A DNA stretch of 64,000 nt, taken from the NCBI RefSeq assembly GCF_004001325.1, contig NZ_AP018722.1, forward strand, positions 1,116,001 through 1,180,000, read 5' to 3'. Positions 1 to 7,948 of this stretch are shown piece by piece. Source of the DNA: Thiomicrorhabdus aquaedulcis (GTDB lineage Bacteria > Pseudomonadota > Gammaproteobacteria > Thiomicrospirales > Thiomicrospiraceae). Position 1 is the stretch's first letter. Every line of letters starts with the position of its first letter. Below the pieces are notes generated by a model. That model did no database searches and had not been told where the DNA came from. It saw only the letters and a list, made by a program, of their open reading frames with translations. The translations under genes were made by a program, and so were the position numbers.

Positions 1-39
1 TTGCCAAACAATGGGTCAAATAACCGAGCCAACAATGGC

Positions 40-2001
40 TTACGCCTTGGCCAGTGACGGTTGAGCGTTGACGCGATACCAGGCTAATAATGCTATAACA
101 AAAGCGATAGAACCCAGTTGACTGTTGTACAAGGCCAATGCGCCTAAACTTACGGCCAAAGCAACTAAAGCCGGCCATTGCGATGCACGCCACAGTGCAA
201 ACACAGCAAATGCTAAGGCAACCCAGCCTAATACTCTGTGGTGTATGGCCAAACCAAGTTGACTTGAAAGATCGCACAGCAGTCCTTCTGCACCGGTTTG
301 ACAACTAAGGGTTAATGCCTGGTTTTGCAATAAATACACGCGCACTAACCACCAAAGTCCTAATACTAAGGCCATGATGAACCAAGGTTTTATAACAATG
401 CTTAGCTTTACACTGCGTAAGGCGGGCAACAGTAGCCAAGCCAGTAGCGCCATCCAAACCACCCATTGATTTGCTTGCCAGTTGGTTAGCGTTTCAATCC
501 ACAGCACGATGCCTAGGCTGATAATAATGAGAACGCTTAAACTGGCTTCTAATCCTAATTGTGCGTGCTTGATGGCGTAAGTTCGAGTAGGCCAATATAA
601 CACCGCTAAACTGCCCACCAATAAAGCTACCGAGGCGTTATTAAAGTTGCCATAACGTCCGTCAAATACAAAACCTAATACCGATGTAATTAAAATCAGC
701 AGGGCTAAAATAGTCATTAGGCTTGCGGATGTTACAAACGTCCACGAAGCTTGGGGTTTAACTTGAATTAAAAATGTGCTTAAGTCTAATGAGGTAGAAG
801 GGCTACGGCTTATCAGTTTTTGCAGGGCATGAATGCTTAAAACCCCCGCCACAAACAAGACAAAACCAGCGCCAAGCCATTCAAATATATTGCGTTGCGC
901 CAACCAATATACCTGCGCTTGGTAAATCCATAAAAACGCAATAATGCCCATAAAAGCGGTGATGGCAATCTGTTGGGCTGTGCTAAGGTGAGCGCGTTTA
1001 ACGGGCTTTATGTTAGTAAGTAACAGCACTGCAAATAGCACGGTGCTCAGTCCGGCGTATAGTAACCAATTAGGGTGATTGGTTACCGCGCCGTGTAAAA
1101 TGTCTTTGTTATTTCGGTCTGCGTCCCATAAGCCCCAGTAACCGCCAACGGTACCTTCGTTGGCGCGTTTCCAAGGTTGGTCAAACGCTTCTATTAAATT
1201 GTAATTCCAGTTTTTCTCAATGGCTAAGTTAATAAACTCACGCATAAATTGCGCTTGATTAGCGCGGCTTGGAATAGCCTCTTCACGCCAACGCCCTTGA
1301 CTTGGCCATCCGGTTTCGCCAATTAGTAGTGGCTTATTGCCTAAAATATGCTCAACTTCTTGGCGAACATTGGCCAAGTGTTCAATGGCATGATGGACGT
1401 TGATTGGGTCATCTTCCCAATAAGGCAAAATATGAATGGTGACAAAGTCAACTTCTTGAGCCAGCTGTGGGTTTTTGAGCCAGTATTCCCATACATCGGC
1501 GTAGGTAATAGGCAGGTCAGGCAGTTGTTGTTTAACTTGGCGAATGTAGCCAATCAGTTGTTCGGCGGTTACTTCGCCACGTAACAAGGTTTCGTTGCCA
1601 ATGACCAGACCTTTCACCACATCGGGATTGGCACGCGCTAGAGTAACTAACGCGTCCAATTCGGTTTGGGTGTTAATGGGGTCGCGACTAACCCACGCTC
1701 CTAAATAGACTTTGAGGCCATGTTGACGTGCTACTTGTGGAATCTCTTCTAGTCCAGTAACCGAATAAGTTCGTATGGTTTCAAAGTCTTGCGCCAATAA
1801 AGCCAGGTCTGTTTGAATGCGCCCAGGCGTTAGAACAAAATCGCCATTGAGAGGTGATTGATGTTTGTCAAACGGTGCATATGAAATGGATTGCATTTTG
1901 CCTGGTCGCTCTACCTCAATCACGGCGTGGGGCTGGCCGAGCCAAAACCAGACTAAAAACAGTCCTATACTCACAAACAGCAGGCTAACAAAATTTTTCA
2001 C
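40..2001 (-). CDS. Membrane-anchored GH17-family glucan hydrolase/transglycosylase-like protein
   Basis: The 653-residue protein has one N-terminal membrane helix (about residues 5-22), a glycoside hydrolase family 17 domain (about 35-325) and a C-terminal half of roughly eight to ten hydrophobic helices. The two expected GH17 glutamates are visible: Glu137 in GNET (acid/base) and Glu229 in IGETGWPS (nucleophile). GH17 domains with membrane tails occur in proteobacterial beta-glucan synthase and transglycosylase proteins of the NdvB/NdvC type, so a role in building or remodelling a periplasmic or extracellular beta-glucan is likely. That role is inferred. The start is GTG at 1999-2001 with AGGA upstream on the minus strand. 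The 39 bases beyond the stop are too short to identify the next gene, where a glycosyltransferase partner would be expected. Confidence 0.8.
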   Translation of the reverse strand: MKNFVSLLFVSIGLFLVWFWLGQPHAVIEVERPGKMQSISYAPFDKHQSPLNGDFVLTPGRIQTDLALLAQDFETIRTYSVTGLEEIPQVARQHGLKVYLGAWVSRDPINTQTELDALVTLARANPDVVKGLVIGNETLLRGEVTAEQLIGYIRQVKQQLPDLPITYADVWEYWLKNPQLAQEVDFVTIHILPYWEDDPINVHHAIEHLANVRQEVEHILGNKPLLIGETGWPSQGRWREEAIPSRANQAQFMREFINLAIEKNWNYNLIEAFDQPWKRANEGTVGGYWGLWDADRNNKDILHGAVTNHPNWLLYAGLSTVLFAVLLLTNIKPVKRAHLSTAQQIAITAFMGIIAFLWIYQAQVYWLAQRNIFEWLGAGFVLFVAGVLSIHALQKLISRSPSTSLDLSTFLIQVKPQASWTFVTSASLMTILALLILITSVLGFVFDGRYGNFNNASVALLVGSLAVLYWPTRTYAIKHAQLGLEASLSVLIIISLGIVLWIETLTNWQANQWVVWMALLAWLLLPALRSVKLSIVIKPWFIMALVLGLWWLVRVYLLQNQALTLSCQTGAEGLLCDLSSQLGLAIHHRVLGWVALAFAVFALWRASQWPALVALAVSLGALALYNSQLGSIAFVIALLAWYRVNAQPSLAKA

Positions 2002-2595
2002 AGTGCGAATCCTAAAATGACAAACGTTAAAAGAGTGTTAAATATGGGTGATAAATTAAAGCAATTTTATTTAGTTTTAAATTAAGTCTTAAAGAGACCT
2101 TTCGCACCCACTCGTGCAGAGGCGCTATTTTATACGACAATCAGCAAAACAGTGTGCAGTAATAACCGATAGCGACCGCTTTTTAATTGACACAAACGCT
2201 AACTGCATTAGTTTGGGTTTTTTGCGTGCCATGCGAAGGGTTCTTTTTAAAAAAAATGAGCCTTAAAAACCAGGCCGGATAATACCAAAAAAGCCATTGC
2301 AAAAATATAAAGCACGCGCGGTTTCAGAGTAATAAGTGCATTTAAAATAGAATTTTTAGCCGACAATTCATTCGTGCAAAGGTTTAAATTAAATGTGTAG
2401 GAAAATGTAGAGTAATTTATCAGGCACTCTATCTTGGTCTTAAGTGAGTCTTAAGTTGGTTTAAAATTGCTTGACAGTCACTGTCAGTACATTAGTATGC
2501 GTGCAGTTTGGTTGTGTAAAATCGTGCACAAAATAGTAGAGGTTTTAAGATGAGTGATGTTCATGAGCGTGACGGTTTGTTAACTATGGGGCTGT
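2002..2595. other. 594-bp intergenic region with decayed repeat ends and a promoter
   Basis: No credible gene is seen. A degenerate copy of the AGACCTTTGCACGAG repeat lies at 2093-2107 and an opposite-facing half (CGTGCAAAGGTTT) at 2373-2385, so 2093-2385 may be a worn MITE of about 290 bp. AT-rich sequence follows, then a promoter-like site near 2471 upstream of the lipid-transport operon. A 20-codon reading frame at 2551 with a GAGG upstream overlaps the next gene start and resembles nothing I know. Confidence 0.5.
2471..2499 (+). promoter_or_regulatory. Promoter with a perfect operator-like palindrome over the -35
   Basis: TTGACA (2471-2476) is a consensus -35 box, with TAGTAT 16 bp further on (2493-2498) as a weak -10. 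The inverted repeat TGACAGT-C-ACTGTCA (2472-2486) covers the -35 and the spacer, where a repressor would block polymerase. It lies about 100 bp upstream of the MlaE-like start. The regulator cannot be named from sequence. Confidence 0.5.
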
Positions 2596-3723
2596 ATGCA
2601 GCCGCACATTGAATTTGAGCAAACCGCTCATGGGTTGCGCTGTGTATTAAGCGGTGATTGGACGCTGGCGCACTTAACGTCCATAACCGCTATTACTTGG
2701 CCAACGTTGAGCTCACCCATTGAGCTGAACGGTGCTAAATTGGAACGTTTAGACACCAGTGGCGCGTGGGCGTTATTGCGGGTTTTGGCTAATTTGTCTT
2801 GCTCATCCAGTCCATCAAGCGTGCTTGATTGCGTGCAATGGAAAAATGTTAGGCCGCAACATCAAGCTATTTTAGACTTGGTGCAAACTCATTTACCACA
2901 AAGCCAAATGACTCTTGAAGAGCCAAAGCATTACCCATTATATCGTTTGGGTCGTTGGACGCTTGAACGGTTACACGACTTAAAAGGCATGCTGTATTTT
3001 ATTGGCAGTTTAACGCTTGAGTTTGGGCGTTTAATAGCCGCTCCCCATAGATTTAGAACCAAAGAATTTACCAATCAAGTAGAAGAAGTGCTTATATACG
3101 CGTTGCCTTTGGCGTTTTCTATGATGTTTTTACTGGGCATTGTGTTTAGTTATTTACTAGGATTACAAGCCAAACAGTATGGTGCCAATATTTTTGTGGT
3201 CGACGGCTCGGTCTTGGCCTTGTGCCGGGAACTTAGCCCGGTGATTGTGGCGATTTTGGTCGCAGGGCGTTCCGGAGCCGCTATGACCGCGCAATTGGGT
3301 ACCATGAAAGTGTACGAAGAAATTGATGCTATGAGCGTACTGGGATTGTCGCCCATGGCCGTGTTAGTGATACCGCGTATTTTGGCACTGCTTATTGCTT
3401 TGCCATTATTGGTGTTTGTAGGTGACATAGCGGGTGTGCTAGGCAGTATGTTAGTGGCGGCTCAGCAGTTAGACATAACCCCCGTGGTGTTTCTTAATCG
3501 GTTAAGCGAAGTGTTTGAGATGAAAACCTTACTCATCGGTTTATTAAAAGCGCCAGTGTTTGCTATTTTTATTGCAGTTATTGCCTGTTACATGGGGCTA
3601 AATGTGGCTAAAGACGCACGCAGCATTGGCTTAAACACCACCGCCACCGTGGTACAAAGCATTGTGGCAGTGATTTTAATTAACGCAATTATTGCTATTA
3701 CGCTTGTAAAGCTTGGAATTTAA
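2596..3723 (+). CDS. MlaE-family ABC transporter permease with N-terminal STAS-like domain
   Basis: The 375-residue protein has an N-terminal soluble region of about 120 residues resembling a degenerate STAS/MlaB-like domain, and then the five-helix MlaE permease fold. Recognisable conserved stretches are ELSPVIVAILVAGRSGAAM and LGTMKVYEEIDAM. MlaE permeases form the inner-membrane core of MCE lipid transporters that move phospholipids between inner and outer membranes. The fused N-terminal domain probably replaces a separate MlaB. The ATPase, MCE protein and lipoprotein follow directly, so this is the first gene of a four-gene operon. No mlaC is present, so this may be a Pqi/Let-like rather than a classical Mla system. 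Confidence 0.88.
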   Translation: MQPHIEFEQTAHGLRCVLSGDWTLAHLTSITAITWPTLSSPIELNGAKLERLDTSGAWALLRVLANLSCSSSPSSVLDCVQWKNVRPQHQAILDLVQTHLPQSQMTLEEPKHYPLYRLGRWTLERLHDLKGMLYFIGSLTLEFGRLIAAPHRFRTKEFTNQVEEVLIYALPLAFSMMFLLGIVFSYLLGLQAKQYGANIFVVDGSVLALCRELSPVIVAILVAGRSGAAMTAQLGTMKVYEEIDAMSVLGLSPMAVLVIPRILALLIALPLLVFVGDIAGVLGSMLVAAQQLDITPVVFLNRLSEVFEMKTLLIGLLKAPVFAIFIAVIACYMGLNVAKDARSIGLNTTATVVQSIVAVILINAIIAITLVKLGI

Positions 3724-3724
3724 G

Positions 3725-4510
3725 ATGAACGAAGTTCATAACAGTCAATCCATCGACGATGCACTTACGTTAATTAACGTCAATCAATTAGTAACTCGTT
3801 TTGGCAAAAATACCGTTCATGAGAGTGTGAGTTTTACGGTAAAACGTGGCGAGGTCGTGGCGTTAATTGGTGGCAGTGGTACGGGTAAATCGGTGTTATT
3901 GCGCGAGATGGTGGGATTGCTTAGACCCACTCAAGGCACGGTATCTTTGTTTAACCAAGCTATTTGGCAAGCCAATTCTCAAGAGCTTAGCGCCTTACGT
4001 CAACGATTTGGTATGTTGTTTCAAGACGGAGCGCTGTTTTCTTCCATAAGTGTGGAACGCAACGTGGCTACACCCTTGTTTGAGCATACTCAAATCGGTC
4101 AAGAGGATTGTTTGCAGTTGGCGCGTTTAAAATTGGCGCTGGTAGGTTTACCCGCGTCAGCCGCGCAAAAAATGCCCAATGAATTGTCGGGAGGCATGCG
4201 CAAACGAGTTGCTTTGGCGCGCGCCATGGCGCTTGATCCAGAATTACTATTTTTAGATGAGCCTACCTCGGGGCTTGATCCTATTTCGGCGCGGGCATTT
4301 GATGACTTAGTGCGAACATTGGCTGACAACTTAGGTTTAACGGTGTTTTTAGTCACTCATGATTTAGATACTTTGTTGGGCATTGTCGATCGAGTGATTG
4401 TGTTGTCGGCCGGTAAGGTCTTGGGTGATGGCACTGTGGATGACATCAGACGCATATCTGACCCTTGGTTAACGCAATATTTTAATTCGCGCAGTGATTT
4501 AGAGCATTAA
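3725..4510 (+). CDS. MlaF-like ABC transporter ATP-binding protein
   Basis: This ATPase of the lipid transporter has Walker A GGSGTGKS, the signature LSGGMRKRVALARAM and Walker B LLFLDEPTSGLDP, followed by a switch histidine in VTHD. LSGGMRKRVALARA is typical of the MlaF/Ttg2A branch. The ATG at 3725 lies immediately after the permease stop (3723). An in-frame TTG 12 bp upstream would overlap that gene and is less likely. GGAATTTAAG supplies the ribosome site. It works with the upstream permease and the downstream MCE protein. Confidence 0.9.
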   Translation: MNEVHNSQSIDDALTLINVNQLVTRFGKNTVHESVSFTVKRGEVVALIGGSGTGKSVLLREMVGLLRPTQGTVSLFNQAIWQANSQELSALRQRFGMLFQDGALFSSISVERNVATPLFEHTQIGQEDCLQLARLKLALVGLPASAAQKMPNELSGGMRKRVALARAMALDPELLFLDEPTSGLDPISARAFDDLVRTLADNLGLTVFLVTHDLDTLLGIVDRVIVLSAGKVLGDGTVDDIRRISDPWLTQYFNSRSDLEH

Positions 4511-4561
4511 GCGTTTGGCGTAATAAACCGTGGTCTTTCAAAGTAATAAAAGGAAATTAAC

Positions 4562-5500
4562 ATGGAAAATGAAGCGCGTTACGCTGTTGTAGGCGGTATT
4601 GTGCTGTTACTATTGGCTTTGTTGGCTGGTACAGTGGTGTGGTTAATGGGCGGCACTGACAAAACAGAATATCGCTATTATTCAATTTATTTTCATAAAC
4701 AGTCTATGGACGGTTTGGACGCCAAAAGTGCCGTTAAATTACGCGGGGTAAAAGTGGGCGATGTAACCGAGTTTACGTTTGTAAAAGGATCTAAAGAAGC
4801 CGTTAGAGTTAACATTAAAGTCGATGCGAATACGCCGGTTCACAGCGACACTACGGCGGTAATTAATCGCAATTTAATAACCGGCATTGCCATGGTAGAA
4901 CTTAATAATACCGATGTTCAAAGCCCTTTGTTAACCAATGTGGCCGACGGTGAGCTCTATCCCTTAATTCAAGAAGGCAGTTCTGATTTAGAAAAAGTAG
5001 CCACAGACGCGACTAAGGTGGTGCAAAGCAGTTCGGAAATGTTGGATAAAATCAATCTTATGCTTAATGATCAAAATCGTGATGCAGTAACGCAAATTTT
5101 ACTCAATACAGCCACGTTTTCTGGGCAGTTAGTGCAACAACAAGACGCATTGGCCAGTACGTTAAATAGTTTTGAACGCGCCGCCACTCAAATTAATCAA
5201 ACCGCCATAAGCCTTAAAAATACTACGGAACGTTTAGAGTCCAAATTTACGCAAGTGGGAGTGCAAAGCCAGGCAACACTTCAACAAGTATCGAGCAGTT
5301 TTATGGAGATTCAGCAACAGTCCACCGCATTATCGCTTGAGTTGCAAACATTAAGTCGGAGCGCTCAATTTCAGTTAAAGCTGATGGCCACCGACGTTCA
5401 TGATGTAAGCGATGCACTCACGACTACCGGACAGCGTTACGCTAATCCAAGGGCGTTATTGCTAGAGGCCGGTAAACCCGCTACGGCACCCGGAGAATAA
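4562..5500 (+). CDS. MCE-domain (MlaD-like) substrate-binding protein
   Basis: The 312-residue protein has one N-terminal membrane helix (about residues 8-30) followed by an MCE domain (about 38-115, with LRGVKVGDV near the start of the fold) and a long helical C-terminal region rich in Gln, Ser and Thr. MCE proteins oligomerise into periplasmic lipid channels. The long helical tail resembles extended MCE proteins that form a needle rather than the short MlaD. AAGGAAATTAAC precedes the ATG. It lies 51 bp after the ATPase and one base before the lipoprotein gene. Confidence 0.88.
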   Translation: MENEARYAVVGGIVLLLLALLAGTVVWLMGGTDKTEYRYYSIYFHKQSMDGLDAKSAVKLRGVKVGDVTEFTFVKGSKEAVRVNIKVDANTPVHSDTTAVINRNLITGIAMVELNNTDVQSPLLTNVADGELYPLIQEGSSDLEKVATDATKVVQSSSEMLDKINLMLNDQNRDAVTQILLNTATFSGQLVQQQDALASTLNSFERAATQINQTAISLKNTTERLESKFTQVGVQSQATLQQVSSSFMEIQQQSTALSLELQTLSRSAQFQLKLMATDVHDVSDALTTTGQRYANPRALLLEAGKPATAPGE

Positions 5501-5501
5501 G

Positions 5502-6140
5502 ATGAAGTTTTTACCCACATTATTGGTTTTAAGTGTTTTGAGTGCAGCCACTTTATTAAATGGTTGCAGTGTCTTGGGTGGCATATCGGGCAGTGATAAA
5601 CCCGTCACAACATTTGTACTTTCCCCTGAATTTTCTAAGGCAGATAAGCTTACTGGGCAAACACCTTTGCCATATGCTTTAGTGTTAGCACCCGTGCGAA
5701 GCAACAGTTTTGATAATCGCGAATTTTTAGTGTTTGCAAAGCAAGACAATACTCGCGGCACTTATCAATATGCACAGTGGAGCGAAAAACCCAGCCGCCG
5801 CTTAGATGAACTCATTTTTAGTACATTAGAGCACTCTAACGTGTACCAAACTCTTGCTCCACTGAGTGCCGATGTAGTAGCGCAGCATTTATTGGTCAGC
5901 GAACTATTAGAGTTTTACCATGATGCAACCAACTCACCAGGCCTGGTAACAATAAAAATGCGGTTTAGTGTATACGATCAAACACAACATGCTTTGCTGG
6001 CGCGCCAAACGTTTACCACGCAGCACGGCCTTGACCAATTTAACGCACAGGGTGCTGCCAAAGCATTTAATGTTGCCGTGGGGCAGCAGTTGTATCAGTT
6101 AACAAAGTGGTTAGGCGATTGGCAACCTAAGTCCAATTAA
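5502..6140 (+). CDS. PqiC/YmbA-type ABC transport auxiliary lipoprotein
   Basis: The signal peptide has a lipobox, LLNGC (Cys near residue 22), and the mature part of about 190 residues fits the ABC-type transport auxiliary family (PqiC/YmbA), outer-membrane lipoproteins that partner MCE transporters. It starts one base after the MCE stop with GGAG upstream, so translation is probably coupled. Its presence instead of mlaC points to a Pqi-like arrangement built on a MlaE-type permease. A copy of the 12-bp palindrome lies at 5936-5947, read as SPGLV. Confidence 0.8.
   Translation: MKFLPTLLVLSVLSAATLLNGCSVLGGISGSDKPVTTFVLSPEFSKADKLTGQTPLPYALVLAPVRSNSFDNREFLVFAKQDNTRGTYQYAQWSEKPSRRLDELIFSTLEHSNVYQTLAPLSADVVAQHLLVSELLEFYHDATNSPGLVTIKMRFSVYDQTQHALLARQTFTTQHGLDQFNAQGAAKAFNVAVGQQLYQLTKWLGDWQPKSN
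5936..5947. repeat. Palindrome ACCAGGCCTGGT, exact copy 1
   Basis: Within the PqiC-like gene, read as PGLV. Confidence 0.9.
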
Positions 6141-6151
6141 ATACCTTTAAG

Positions 6152-6178
6152 CCTTTGAAAATTAATTATTATCAAAGG
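6152..6178 (+). terminator. Hairpin after the lipid-transport operon, possible weak terminator
   Basis: CCTTTGA and TCAAAGG form a 7-bp stem around a 13-base AT-rich loop, followed by TCTTCTTT. The U-tract is imperfect, so readthrough into the DUF2058 gene is plausible. Confidence 0.4.
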
Positions 6179-6230
6179 TCTTCTTTAATGTGTAAAAAGT
6201 TTTAACGATTTTAAAAGCGAGCGTAAAGTC

Positions 6231-6791
6231 ATGGCGGGTTCTTTATTTGATCAACTTAAAAAAGCCGGTTTAGTGGATGCACAAAAAGCCAAAAATATAA
6301 AAAAACAAAAGTATCAACAGGTGAAACAAAGTAAAGGTAAAAGCGCTGAATCAAGCCTGAGTTTAGCGGCACAACAGGTGGCACAAGTTGAGCAGCAAAA
6401 AGCCGAGCGTGATCGTCAACTTAATCTTGAGCGTCAGCAAGTGCAGCTTAAAAAAGCCCAAGCGGCTGAGTTGCGACAAATTATTGAATCCAATCGTGTA
6501 ACTCGTTATGAAGGTGAATTGCAGTACAGTTTTGCCGATGCACAAAGTGTTAAAACATTACAAGTAAGCACTAAGGTACGGCTACAATTGATTGCAGGTC
6601 AACTGCGCATTGCTAAATTTGACGAGGGATATGTTTTAATATCTGAAGAAGCGGCGCACAAAGTGCAGAGCCGAGATGAAACTGTGCTGATTGCCTTACC
6701 AAAAGATTCTGAAAGTGAGTTGCAAGGTGTAACACAAGAAGATCAGGAGTATTACGCGCGTTTTAAAATACCCGATGATTTGGTTTGGTAG
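6231..6791 (+). CDS. DUF2058 (YaiL-like) protein
   Basis: The 186-residue protein fits DUF2058, a gammaproteobacterial family of unknown function. It starts with MAGSLFDQLKKAGLVD and has a strongly charged Lys/Gln-rich helical region (about residues 15-85, probable coiled coil) and a compact C-terminal domain ending in KIPDDLVW. The N-terminal sequence and length match the family. No enzymatic motif is visible. It is separated from the upstream operon by a 90-bp gap with a hairpin. Confidence 0.75.
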   Translation: MAGSLFDQLKKAGLVDAQKAKNIKKQKYQQVKQSKGKSAESSLSLAAQQVAQVEQQKAERDRQLNLERQQVQLKKAQAAELRQIIESNRVTRYEGELQYSFADAQSVKTLQVSTKVRLQLIAGQLRIAKFDEGYVLISEEAAHKVQSRDETVLIALPKDSESELQGVTQEDQEYYARFKIPDDLVW

Positions 6792-6801
6792 GGTAATGTA
6801 A

Positions 6802-6843
6802 AAAAGCCTACTTGAGCGCGTCAATTAGGCTTAAGTAGGCTTG
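6802..6843 (-). terminator. Rho-independent terminator for sppA
   Basis: AAGCCTACTT and AAGTAGGCTT form a 10-bp stem. On the minus strand the stem is followed by TTTTTT, so it ends the sppA transcript. On the plus strand it lacks a T run and would act weakly on the DUF2058 gene. Confidence 0.7.
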
Positions 6844-6887
6844 TTAAGTGGACTTATTGAGTAGGCTGTTAAAAAAGGACTCTGTTT

Positions 6888-7895
6888 CTAACGCATTGTG
6901 CTTAAGTAGAGTGATAATTTGGTGGCCGTTTCGCTGCTGATATCGCCCATAAGCTCTTCAATAAGTGATTTTTCGCCTTCATAATAACGTATGTTTTTAA
7001 CACCAATAACATCACGTGCCACATGCCCTAAATCGCCTAAGCCATCAATCATGCCGTTGTCACGTGCTTCATCGCCCAGCCAAACCAGACCGGTATAAGT
7101 ATTTTTATCTTCTTTAATTCGATCACCTCGTCCAGCGCGAACGGCGGCAATAAATTGTTGATGCGTACGTTCAAGGACTTTTTCTTGAAAGAATTTACGT
7201 CCTTCTTCGTCTTTTGGGCTAAAGGGATCAATAAAGGTTTTATGTGCGCCGGCATGCATGGAGCGGTTTTCAATGCCAATTTTTTGCATGAGTTCGGTCA
7301 CGCCAAAGCTGTCCATGCGAACGCCAATTGAACCGATTAGAGAGCCTTCGTTGGCGTAAATAGTGTCTGCGGCCACCGCAATGTAATAGCAACCAGAGGC
7401 GCAAATATCTTCTACTACAACATAGACTGGTTTGTTGTGTAATGCTTTTAGGCGCTCAATTTCATCATTTATAAGGGCTGATTGAACAGGGCTGCCGCCG
7501 GGTGAGTTGGCTTGAATTACGACCGCTTTACTGTGTGGATGAGCAAATGCGTCTTGCAATAAAGGGTTTATCACCTCGGCACTGACTTTTGTGCCCGGCA
7601 TAATGGCTCCTTCGAGCTTAACTACCGCAACATGATCTTTACCATGCTGTGCTTGCATGGCGTCACTGGGGCTCATGCTTTGAACCGCTAAGTAGACAAA
7701 GAAAACAACATAGGCAGCAATGGCTAATTTTAAAATATTGGCAAAACGACGAGACCAACGCTCTTGTTTGACGAGCGATTCAACGGCCAGTGCTAAACGG
7801 TCAAATCCATTGTTTTGAATCGAATTTTCGTTAATTGAATGGCTTAAACTACTTTTAGAGCTGTTTACTTCACCACTTTGAGGGTCATGTTCCAT
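6888..7895 (-). CDS. sppA: S49-family signal peptide peptidase SppA
   Basis: The 335-residue protein has a cytosolic N-terminus of about 50 residues, one membrane helix (about 53-71) and an S49 peptidase domain. Catalytic Ser167 lies in CASGCYY and Lys219 in AGAHK, the Ser/Lys dyad spacing of short-form SppA. The usual ASGGYY has become ASGCYY. It cleaves residual signal peptides in the inner membrane. The gene is divergent from uvrC with 53 bp between starts and ends at a strong hairpin terminator. Confidence 0.88.
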   Translation of the reverse strand: MEHDPQSGEVNSSKSSLSHSINENSIQNNGFDRLALAVESLVKQERWSRRFANILKLAIAAYVVFFVYLAVQSMSPSDAMQAQHGKDHVAVVKLEGAIMPGTKVSAEVINPLLQDAFAHPHSKAVVIQANSPGGSPVQSALINDEIERLKALHNKPVYVVVEDICASGCYYIAVAADTIYANEGSLIGSIGVRMDSFGVTELMQKIGIENRSMHAGAHKTFIDPFSPKDEEGRKFFQEKVLERTHQQFIAAVRAGRGDRIKEDKNTYTGLVWLGDEARDNGMIDGLGDLGHVARDVIGVKNIRYYEGEKSLIEELMGDISSETATKLSLYLSTMR

Positions 7896-7948
7896 TGTGA
7901 ATCCTTTATAATAAAAATCTAGCCCACCATTCTACTTGCTTTTAAATT

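Noticed and set aside
2551-2613. 20-codon frame with GAGG upstream before the MlaE-like gene
   Set aside because: Too short and overlapping the real start; could be a leader but no evidence beyond the ribosome site.
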